From Diplocarpon mali (lineage: Eukaryota > Ascomycota > Leotiomycetes > Helotiales > Drepanopezizaceae): a stretch of DNA of 19,313 nucleotides. Below, in pieces: positions 1 to 8,813 of the stretch (the stretch's first letter is position 1; every line of letters starts with the position of its first letter). Position numbers and translations under genes: made by a program. Under the pieces are notes generated by a model. That model did not search any database and was not told where the DNA came from. It saw only the letters and a program-made list of their open reading frames with translations. The DNA lies in contig JAENRP010000106.1 of assembly GCA_024741835.1 (NCBI GenBank), positions 113,655-132,967 on the forward strand, read 5' to 3'.

Positions 1-66
1 CCCCCAACCGGAGAAAATGACCCCTCGAAGAAGGGGTTCTGGGCAATTGCAGATGCTGCGAAAACC

Positions 67-1155
67 ATGTCTTTCTCCGACCAGAACATCCTGTCCGTCG
101 TCATCATCGCCTTCTACTCCCCCGCCGTCTTTCTAAGCATCTTCTTCTGCTCTCGGCATGGCTTCAGTCCCAACACGGGCTTCCTCTTCCTGATCTTCTT
201 CTCCCTCATCCGCATCGCCGGCGCCGCCGTCGAGCTTGCGACGATCCATTACTCCTCCAGCCCGCAAGCTGCCGGCATCCTACAGACCGTCGCCCTGGTC
301 CTCTCCTTCACCGGGGTCTCGCCGCTGCTCCTGGCCACCCTGGGCCTGCTGTACCGCGTGCGCTTCGGCATGGTCAAGATCTATCCTACGACCATCAAGC
401 CGCTACACCTCGTCCTCCTTCGCCTCCCCGTCATGGCCGGCCTCGTCCTATGCGACGAAGGCGCCATCGACTTCGGCTCCCGCTTCGCGGCCACCAGCCG
501 CTTCGAAGTCCCGCTCACCTCGCGCGTCGGCGTTGTCTTGTTCCTCGTGGTCTCGCTCGCTACGACGAGCGTGACGCTCGTCCTGCTGAAGATGCGCTCG
601 CGGTTCGATGTAGGGGATCGCTACGTCCTGTACGCCATCGCGTCATCCCTACCCTTCATCTTCGCCAGGCTGATATACGGTATCCTGGGCGCCTACGCGG
701 CGGATCCAGAGTTTGGCTTCTTTCAAGGAAGCGTGCTGTTGATGGGCTGCATGTCTGTCTTACCGGAGATGCTAGTCGTCGTGATTTACAGCATCTTGGG
801 CGTGCTCCTCCCTCGCCGCGTCCCCGAGCCGCCCATCGAGAGGCCGAAGAAAGAGCGCCCGAAAACCAAGATTGTTTTCAATAAGCCGTGGTCGATAGTT
901 GAAGTAGAGGAGAAGAAGACGAAGGCGAACAACCGCCCGGAAAAGGAAGAATCGGATAGGGATTCGGATAATGCAAGTGTTATCGGCCAGCACGGGGACG
1001 ATAGCTACATGACGGAGAAAGAGTCCTTTGTGGTGCCGGGCGCGAAGGGGACTGTGGGCAGGGGCAAGTATTTGGGGTCGATGCTGGTTACTTCTTACAT
1101 CCCGCCACTGCGGGGAATAGATTCTGGGATTGACCTCGGCTTCGATAAAATGTAA
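67..1155 (+). CDS. seven-helix integral membrane protein, DUF7702-like
   Basis: An uninterrupted 362-residue reading frame starts at ATG 67 (context aaaaccATG). About seven hydrophobic segments are visible, at residues ~8-28, 38-58, 71-97, 114-130, 153-175, 186-210 and 222-249. A charged Lys/Glu/Arg-rich tail (~250-362) follows and is probably cytosolic. The N-terminus (ILSVV, then SPAVFLSIFFCSRHGF, then FSLIRIAG) resembles fungal proteins of the DUF7702 family, whose function is unknown; I make this match from memory of the family pattern, not from a search. The length and single-exon structure suit that family. No enzymatic motif is seen. The first helix starts within ten residues of the ATG, so the N-terminus appears complete, but the promoter lies outside the window. 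A fungal GPCR-like receptor is an alternative reading of a seven-helix protein, but no receptor signature motif is evident. Confidence 0.82.
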   Translation: MSFSDQNILSVVIIAFYSPAVFLSIFFCSRHGFSPNTGFLFLIFFSLIRIAGAAVELATIHYSSSPQAAGILQTVALVLSFTGVSPLLLATLGLLYRVRFGMVKIYPTTIKPLHLVLLRLPVMAGLVLCDEGAIDFGSRFAATSRFEVPLTSRVGVVLFLVVSLATTSVTLVLLKMRSRFDVGDRYVLYAIASSLPFIFARLIYGILGAYAADPEFGFFQGSVLLMGCMSVLPEMLVVVIYSILGVLLPRRVPEPPIERPKKERPKTKIVFNKPWSIVEVEEKKTKANNRPEKEESDRDSDNASVIGQHGDDSYMTEKESFVVPGAKGTVGRGKYLGSMLVTSYIPPLRGIDSGIDLGFDKM

Positions 1156-2069
1156 TTTAATGAACTGTACAAATAACGCTCATTGTGAATCCTACGGTAG
1201 ACTTGCCAAGCCAGAAATATAAACAATCAAAGAGCTCTGCGTATGATACATGCATTCAACTAATCAGATACAGGTGCTTGTTAGTTGAGTACTATCAACT
1301 GATTGTTTATTCGGAATCTAGTAGATCAAAACAAAGGCAGACAAATCCACTGAAAGATAGGAACTCTAACTGCCAAGAACAGCAATCAAGGTAAGCCGAA
1401 AGACTTCAATATGTGACCAAAGTACTGGTATCTTTCAGATTTCTGCGGCTCTTATATCAAAGTACTCCACTCTTTTCAGCAAAAGGTTGTATCATACTTT
1501 ATTTTGAAGTGCACAGTGGATTCAGAGAACTGTAAATCGTATTCTTTGATCTGATGTATTCTGAGATAGTAATTCCAAATTCAAATACTCAGAGCCGAAT
1601 GAAAATACTATTTGGTGCATGATCTACTATACTAAAAAAGAAAGGGGAGTACTCTACACATATTTCTCAATTTCGAATAAATTGTACTATTTTTCTGTCT
1701 ATTTGACAATGCTCTGAGAGTATATTGTTCCTTTTCTGGTAATTGAACGCTATTCGGTGAGATTTCTACTCCAATGTACTCGAAAACAAAATTAATAGTT
1801 GGGACGCTGACATTCCAGGTAGGACTATGTAGAGCAGCAACTAAGTTGGCTTTCAGGTAGTACTATACTGCATATGTACCATAGTGAATGTAAGTTTCTA
1901 CAAGTGTTTTGTCTTTCCCTTTAATATACTATATTATTTCTTAAATATGAAGCATGCGCGAGAAAAGATTATTGTATTTTTATATATAAGGAGAAAAAAA
2001 GTATGTAAAACTTACTTTACTTGAATATTTAGCCCATTATAACCATAGTTCCTAGTCCCTGGGATAAGA

Positions 2070-2600
2070 GTCTAACTTACACCTTAGTTAAGAGTCGTTC
2101 CCTTTAAGTCTTAGGCAAGTACATTCTTAAGGTGCCAAAGCAAACAGAGTCGCCTTAGGCCCCCACTCTTGGATAAGCCCTTCTTACTAATGGTAATTAT
2201 TTATTTTAATATATTCAGTGTCTTACTAATAGGCAGCGGCTCTTAATCATAACCCTTTTCAACAACTTTGAAAGCTTTGAAATGTATCTTTTTTCCTCTT
2301 TTCCTCACAGATCATAACCCGCATTTTCTCCCTTTACATACGTTTTTAAGCCTTTCCTTCAATTATAGGTAAATATTTACATAATCCTACCATATATGAG
2401 AAGATCTTTAAAGCATAGGTTATTTTTAGATGAAATGGTATTTTTCGTTTCAAAGCAGATTCTTTAAGAGTCTAAGAGGGTCTGTAGGTTCATAGGAGAC
2501 ACCGCGGACCCATGGGGAGTCGTCATCTCCCTTTCTATAAATTGGCTAGCCGGTAATCCTCACTCTTTGAAAGTGATTTTTGTAGAGAAAGTTATCTGCA
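2070..2600 (+). repeat. dispersed degenerate repeat, copy 1
   Basis: This stretch aligns by eye, in the same orientation, with about 12720-13345. Matching blocks include 2094-2130 with 12747-12783 (shared ttaggcaagta, then tt.ttaa), 2233-2272 with 12893-12933 (shared ...atcata then .aacaactttg/atcaacttta), and 2483-2529 with 13271-13318 (shared agagacac.gcg, then gagtcgtc.tc). Many differences are C/T or G/A transitions, as expected from RIP. The blocks are about 374 bp apart here and about 509 bp apart in the other copy, so large indels separate them. No intact protein is encoded and the element family is not identified. Confidence 0.62.
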
Positions 2601-3877
2601 AGAAAAAAAGCATGACTGAAACAATCTCTCAAAAACTTGACTCCCATTTTTTTTCTGCTCCGCAGATAATATTGGTTCTTGGTACTTATTAATCTTCACT
2701 ATCAGGGAAAATGTTCTCTTAGAGTAAATACGTTGATATTAGGCTTTAACACAGCGATCTGCATCTCAAATCTCATAGCCCAAAAACCATGGATAAGTAC
2801 TACGTATGAAAGGTACTTGGTATAAGGTAAAATGATAATGGATTTAGCATCTATGCACGATTCTAGGATATTGTAGAAGTCTCTACTTTAAGGGTACTTA
2901 ACTAAGGGTATACTGAATAGCACTTAAATATGACTCCGCTGTATCATAGGTCTAAGTAAATGCAATTCAATAAAGAGATAATATTAAGTGTGCTTGTACT
3001 ACAAACCTTCAGGAAGAAAACGACTTGCGATTAACAATTACAATATTACAATCTCTTTTTGACACCAGGTAGACTTTATCTAATATTGCTTTTCATTTAA
3101 ATATTACTCCTAATTAAGTCTCATTAGCTTTAAGTTGTCGATTAAACTTATAATACTATTAATCTAGCTACAGACTTACTTGGAAACTCCTTAACGCAGG
3201 CGATTAGTTAACTAATAAAAGCTTTAGTAGCGAATTGACGTACCTAACAGCAAGATATCCCTTCTATTTAATTAGGATTATACCCTTCAAGTGATTTGTA
3301 CTGCATTTAAGAAAGAAGGCCATATTCGCTGAATCGCACATCGAAAACCTGTTCTTACATGTATGAATCAAGTCCTGAGACTTTAATAGGCTATATCGAA
3401 TACGAAATTAGATAAAAGAGAAATAGTCTTTAATCCTTCAAAGTAACGAATCGTAAGTACAACTTAAGAGGCATATCAAAGACTAAGTAACTTGCAAGAC
3501 TAGACTAAACGAAGTTTATTACCTCAATTGCGTAAAAGAATAATATTAAAGATCAGTTGGATATTTTGAGAATCAATATCAAGGAAACTAAATCGATGTA
3601 AAGTGGTATTCTAAGAAAAGGATTAGAAGACGATTAACAAGGGCTCGTACTCTAGAATTATTATATTGAAGATTTAAAAGATCTTATAATAGTATCCTTA
3701 GCTTCAATTTTGATAAGATATTATGAAAGGATACGCCTCTAAGAATGTCCAATCTATATTTAAAGCAGATGAGATTGTCCGTATCTTTTAGCTTACGAAT
3801 TCCCCCAATATGAACCTAATCGAGACTACATAAGATAATGTAAAAGACTATAAGAAGCTGTACTAAAGGCTTAGTAA

Positions 3878-3908
3878 TCAATTATACTCAATTATACTCA
3901 ATTATAAT
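3878..3908. repeat. 10-bp tandem repeat
   Basis: The unit tcaattatac occurs about two and a half times in succession within the AT-rich tract. It is probably a simple slippage product with no function evident. Confidence 0.7.
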
Positions 3909-4417
3909 CAAAAGAATTAGAGAAATGATTGAGGAAATGCTTACAAGATATATAGTAGTAATTGCAGCATAAGGAGAATATATAAAATACAAAAAGAATT
4001 TTACAAAGCAGCGCTACTATGTATCTAGCTTTAATACCTATGGGCATAGTCTAGAATTCTGGAATCATTACCCTTGCTACGAAGTAGCTTTACATTGAAG
4101 CAATCTGAGCTCTAACCTCGTTTATAAGTCCTCAAAAGTCGATATCAATCAATGGAGTAGGTACTTTTATCATCAAGCAAGATTGCAACTTCATCCCGTA
4201 GCAATAAGTTTGGGTTTTCCGACTGGTTCACTCTGTACCTTGTAGTCAGCTGTAGATCAGTGAGTTTTAATTCACGGTGTCTGCGAGAAAGAGTCGGAGT
4301 AAAATTCAACAACTTCAACACTCGAAGGACTTAGCGAGTTTGGCCTAAGCTCGTTCTCTCCAATCATTACTCGGTATTCGTACATCAGCTCATGAAGTGC
4401 CGATCACTGCATTTTTT

Positions 4418-4625
4418 CACTTTTCATCTGCAATCAAAAAAACTATAAAAAAGCCAAAACTGTCTGGCGAATGTCTGTGCAATTGATAAAGAAAAGAAGG
4501 AAAAATCATTACAGTATGATTCTGTCACTTTACATCTGCAATCAAAAAACTATAAAAAAGCCAAAACTGTCTGGCGGATGACTGTGCAATTAATAAAGAA
4601 AAGAAGGAAAAATCATTATAGTATA
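4418..4625. repeat. 108-bp tandem duplication in the AT-rich tract
   Basis: Two adjacent copies start at 4418 and 4526 (period 108). Each holds the landmarks catctgcaatcaaaaaa, gccaaaactgtctggcg and aagaaaagaaggaaaaatca. Over about 100 aligned bases I see five substitutions and one A-run length difference. Three of the five substitutions are transitions. The copies are much more alike than the two dispersed repeat copies, so this duplication is probably younger. No coding potential is seen. Confidence 0.9.
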
Positions 4626-5640
4626 GTTTGATTCATGTTATTCAAATCATCCTGCTCGTAGGTCACAATTCCTATTATTCAATCAGTTTTCTGATCCGCT
4701 ATCTGCGAAATAGAGTCAGAGCACTGTACCGAGCAGATACGGCCCCTTGAAGACTATCCACACAGGCTCCAGCTCAGATCCACTCTTTCCCCCCTTTTCG
4801 TACGATTTAATATTCAGTTTGGTGGGCTGATCGTATTACTAGAAAGTTATAGGAAGCTGATCATTGCTTTAGCCCCTGATTTCTGCGAGATAAGAAAAGA
4901 GTTTACTATGCACCAAATAGACTCTTCGTGAACGTATATTTACCCTTGAGAACCAGATGTGACCCCCGTTAGCCTCTCCCCCTGAGGTTCTTCTACTGAT
5001 TTGGATATTGGGCCAGAGACGAAGTAGTCGTAGTACAGTGACCTCCAAGATCAAATAATTCTTGGATTCAGTCTCAGTAGTGCGTAGTCTCAAGGAAGAT
5101 CGATCAACCCGATATCCTGAAACTATCTTTTGAAACTACTATATCTCTTGTATGATACCTTGTCGCGAGCCAACCAGATTCCGCATTTCCGTACTTCCTA
5201 GTAAAAGCAAATCCAACCTCATTGACCCAATCCACTTAGCACCCCTGAATCGAGTTTCATGTTGTTTGGCCTATGAGAAACTAAGCATTACTCTCGGATT
5301 CCATCGCCCAACCCCTTTAGACGAGTTTCAGTACTGCAGCACTGACAAAGCCCTGCATCGCTTCTCTGACTCCTGTTCTAAGCAACGGTCTACGAAAGAC
5401 GAAATCTTGCAAAGAAACGTTCGTTCTAAAGACGAGTGTCTCGCCCCGAGACGGAACCAGCCATTTGCTCTGCTTAGAATTCCCGTACGCTGGCTATCGA
5501 TTGGCTCTCGGCGTGAATTCTCTGCCATCCACATCTTCCATTAGATTACGGTGAACTTCGCATCCTCAGCTTTCTCTCCAAAAATCCTCGAATCTTTACA
5601 TTCTCTTCGACCCTTTGAAAGGGCCACTCGCAGACCACCA

Positions 5641-7083
5641 ATGGCGACCAAATTCGATAACTCCCCATGGCACAAGCCATCTTCGCCCCTTCAGACCGCA
5701 GCGAAGTGGTGTTTCGAGTTCCTCAAGCCCGCCATTGCAACGAAGGCTCCCCAGAGAAAGCAGATCCAACGTACGGCCTATCTCGACGGACTTCGAGGAT
5801 TCGCGGCTTTTTTAGTTTACTGGCAACACCACGAGTTATGGCCTTTGCGCGAGGTGCCCGCGAATCGCATTTTGGAAAATGGTTGGGGCTATGAAAACAG
5901 ATACTACTTCGCCGCCTTGCCTGTTGTGAGGACGTTCTTCACCGGTGGCCACTTTGCCGTAGCTTGTTTCTTCGTCATCTCCGGATATGTCCTAGCTGCC
6001 AAACCTCTCTCCCTGATCCAGTCTGGCGATCTCATCAAGCTCGGGGATAATTTGGGCTCTGCGTTATTTCGGCGCTGGACACGACTGCATCTCCCTATTA
6101 TCGCCGTATCTCTTGCTTATCTCACATCATGGCACCTCTTCGGTATCTGGACAATATCTCCGAACCACGAACCGACCTACCGCCAAGAGCTATGGAAGTG
6201 GTACGTGGAGTTCAAAAATTACTCGTTCGTTTTCAGAGGTGGCGGAGAAGCGTGGCTCACCTACAACTTTCCGGCCTGGTCTCTCCCAATCGAGTTCCGC
6301 GGGTCGATTATCGTGTATACGACACTCATGGCCCTCTCCCGAGCTACTAGAAATGCTAGGCTTGCGGTTCAAGTCGCCTTGATTTACTACTTTATGTGGA
6401 TTGTGGATGGCTGGTTCGGAGCTTTGTTCATAGCCGGCATGCTCCTTTGCGATCTTGATCAACTTGCTCAAAACAACAATCTGCCGCACTTCATAACAAT
6501 CTTCGAACCTTGGAAGATGCCTATTTACTACACCTTTTTTGTTCTGTCCATGCTCATTAGCGGAGTCCCATCGCACATCGCAGACTATGTCATCTTGGAC
6601 GAAGCACCAGTCTGGCATTGGATAGGAAAACTCAAGCCCGAGGCACCTTGGGATCAGAAGTGGTTCTTCCTATTCTTTGCATCTATCTGGCTGATATCCG
6701 CCATCCCTCGAATCTGGTGGCTCAAAGCCTTCTTCGAGACATCTTTCAACCAATACCTCGGACGCATATCCTTCTCGCTCTACCTCATCCACGGCCCTAT
6801 CCTTTGGACCTTAGGTGACCGACTCTACTGTGCTGTCGGATGGTATAAAGAGGCCCATGAAGAATTCATACCGGACTGGGTAAATAAGTTCCCCATTTCG
6901 CACAACGGGCCGCTGGGTTTAGAACCGGCATTCCTAGTGCCACATTTGATTTTACTACCGCTCACACTATGGGCATCGGAAATTGCGACTAAGATCATTG
7001 ATGCACCTAGCAACAGGTTTGCACAATGGACTTATCGGCAGATACTGCCCAAGCAAGCGCCAGTATTGGAGTTGCATGGCTGA
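5641..7083 (+). CDS. acyltransferase 3 family multi-pass membrane protein
   Basis: Single-exon, 480-residue protein. The open frame extends upstream to a GTG at 5551, but nuclear fungal genes use ATG, and the ATG at 5641 has a strong context (accaccaATGGCG), so that start is chosen. The acyltransferase-3 fold (PF01757 type) is shown by YLDGLRGFAAFLVYWQHH at ~47-64, a hydrophobic FFVISGYVLA segment at ~110-119, the basic RRWTRLHLP block at ~144-152, and a C-terminal YLGRISFSLYLIHGP block around residues 372-386. Family members move acyl groups from CoA onto sugars, lipids or other small acceptors in a membrane; the substrate cannot be told here. Fungal relatives occur both in secondary-metabolite clusters and as solitary genes, and no cluster enzymes lie beside it. 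Codon third positions look less GC-rich than in the thiolase or ferritin-like gene, which could mean a separate history or mild AT drift beside the repeat tract. Confidence 0.88.
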   Translation: MATKFDNSPWHKPSSPLQTAAKWCFEFLKPAIATKAPQRKQIQRTAYLDGLRGFAAFLVYWQHHELWPLREVPANRILENGWGYENRYYFAALPVVRTFFTGGHFAVACFFVISGYVLAAKPLSLIQSGDLIKLGDNLGSALFRRWTRLHLPIIAVSLAYLTSWHLFGIWTISPNHEPTYRQELWKWYVEFKNYSFVFRGGGEAWLTYNFPAWSLPIEFRGSIIVYTTLMALSRATRNARLAVQVALIYYFMWIVDGWFGALFIAGMLLCDLDQLAQNNNLPHFITIFEPWKMPIYYTFFVLSMLISGVPSHIADYVILDEAPVWHWIGKLKPEAPWDQKWFFLFFASIWLISAIPRIWWLKAFFETSFNQYLGRISFSLYLIHGPILWTLGDRLYCAVGWYKEAHEEFIPDWVNKFPISHNGPLGLEPAFLVPHLILLPLTLWASEIATKIIDAPSNRFAQWTYRQILPKQAPVLELHG

Positions 7084-8813
7084 AAATTTAGATTTGGGAA
7101 TTAAAAGTTGACAGTAGCACTTACGTTTCAGAACATCATTTCAAAATGAATATATTCATTATTTATCATCTCCATAGTGGATTCCTTGTGCAGGAGAAAG
7201 CTGAGACTCGTTGCTCTTTTTGTGCTCACGATCAATTTATTTACAGCACAATGCTTTATAAATAAGATAGAGATCCTCTGGGAAAATTAGGAAACTTGAC
7301 TACTGAGAGAAGAAAGGCTAGACGCTCATTGCCGAACGGCACAACGCCGGTAGACTATTTAATTTTTTTTTAAACTTGAAATCTTGCACCAGGTGGTATT
7401 TCAGTTTCCAAATAGCATAGTTTGATTAGGGTGGTTTTTTTCCTCATTTCTTTTCTCAAATTTTTTCTCCCTCAAAATATATGATAAAAACAATACTGGA
7501 AATATAGAAAAATTCGGGAAATCACGTGAGCGCGATCCTCTATAAGAATCGTTATAAGATTAGGATTCAACAGTTGTCCTTTGATTCCGATGATATGCTA
7601 CCAGACCCGTCTTTTGCCCGCGATTTTGGCAGTCCTAGATCGCAACAGTAGGCCTATGCTGCTGGTTCGGAAGAGATTATAAGTCCCACCGCGGACGTGG
7701 CTCTTGTGACTTGTCGTAATTTCGCAACAATTGTCTGTAGTATACTTTCTCCAGAGGTCAGAGGCCGAGTCCTTGATTCATACTTTAAACAGATCGCCAA
7801 ACAAGCTTACGCCCAAGGTACCTTGGTGGAATGTCCAAGGCCTTCCCGTCTGATCGCTTGATCCTGTAGCTAAGCTAGGCTAATCTACAGGTAAGCTACC
7901 TGTTGTGGGCCGAACCGAACCGAACCAGATGCTATAACAGCAGAGCATCTATCTTGTTGAGCCGCGGCTACATCCGTGTAATAAACCGACCTTCCAATAC
8001 TGTATGACTATGTTTTTACTTGATACTTCGTGTTTAGCTAGCTACTGGTCGTGGGCACCTTAAACGCGCATGCATTCATTTCATGTTCGTGTCCGGCTTT
8101 GCTAAGCGAAACAACGAAACAACATCGCCGCTTCAGATATTTGGCCTTCCATCTTCCCGTCAACATCAACCGCTGCGCAGGACCTCACCAAGTGGTCTCG
8201 TCTCGCCCCGGCATCTCGACCGCCGTTCGAAATCCGACTGTATCTCTCGTCCCTCGCTTCGGCTTGAAACTCTACTCGTCGCGACCACCACTATCCGCGT
8301 CGGACGACCGCAGTCCTCCGACTAACGTGAGACCGCCCCCGCGAGCCAAAGCGTTGGAGTTTGCCATGAACGCTAGGTTAGACGTTGGTGTTTGTATGGC
8401 ATTGCCACGAATCGCAGCCGCCGCCCGGGCTCTGTGTGATAATCCTCTTCATCTCATCTTTTTTCTTTCTTTCTTTTCCCTCTCCTGCCTCAAGTAGAAA
8501 CCCCGAAAAGAAAACACCGATCGGGGGTTGGGTGGCGGCTCTGGTTCTGCGCCCGCACGCTACCGGATCGTACCTCGTTTTTGTTTCCGCTTGACTTTCT
8601 TCGCATTGCCCTTCTCTCGCCCTGCCATGTGCTGTGATCTGTAATTATACTTTCGGTGGATTTGCTGTCTTGCTTTCTATAACTGCCAGTCACGCTCTCA
8701 AGAGATACTTTCTTACCTTTTCCCCTCCCGTTGTCTTCCAATATCACGGCTGGTCCCTGTTCTTTTGGATAGTCAACCAAGGGTTTTAATTCTTCCTTCC
8801 TCCCTTCATCACG
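7084..8813. other. intergenic region with long leader of the exon-repeat gene
   Basis: The first part (to about 7560) is AT-rich with T and A runs. The middle holds a three-arm inverted repeat at 7863-7903 and a short run of cgaac units near 7910-7926. From about 8040 the sequence becomes GC-rich, with pyrimidine tracts (for example near 8460-8490 and 8720-8810) typical of fungal promoters and 5' leaders. Open frames such as 8051-8497 carry no recognisable domain and are read as chance within the leader. Confidence 0.55.
7863..7903. repeat. overlapping inverted repeats (alternative hairpins)
   Basis: CCTGTAG (7863-7869) is complementary to CTACAGG (7885-7891). ACAGGTA (7887-7893) is complementary to TACCTGT (7897-7903). 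The two stems share bases 7887-7891 and so exclude each other. Function is unknown; the arms are short enough to be chance. Confidence 0.6.

Larger units (their letters stand above)
1156..5640. other. AT-rich gene-free tract, probably RIP-degraded repeat relics plus acyltransferase promoter
   Basis: No convincing gene is visible over about 4.5 kb. Sampled 60-base lines near 3541-3660 are only about 25-35% G+C, against clearly GC-rich flanking genes, and stops occur in all frames. It contains one decayed copy of a dispersed repeat (about 2070-2600), a short 10-bp tandem repeat (about 3878-3908) and a 108-bp tandem duplication (4418-4625). Composition becomes more balanced from about 5100 onward, in the presumed promoter of the acyltransferase. 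Open frames at 4869-5093 (-) and 5152-5544 (+) show no recognisable domain and are treated as chance. The pattern is what repeat-induced point mutation leaves in Pezizomycotina; this is inferred from composition, not measured. Confidence 0.7.

Noticed and set aside
5152..5544. 130-codon open frame just before the acyltransferase
   Set aside because: No recognisable domain; it lies in the presumed promoter and its product looks random.
5551..5553. GTG as start of the acyltransferase
   Set aside because: Nuclear fungal genes start at ATG; the ATG at 5641 has a strong context and leaves the domain intact.
8051..8497. 148-codon open frame before the exon-repeat gene
   Set aside because: No domain, irregular composition, sits in a pyrimidine-rich leader; probably chance in GC-rich DNA.
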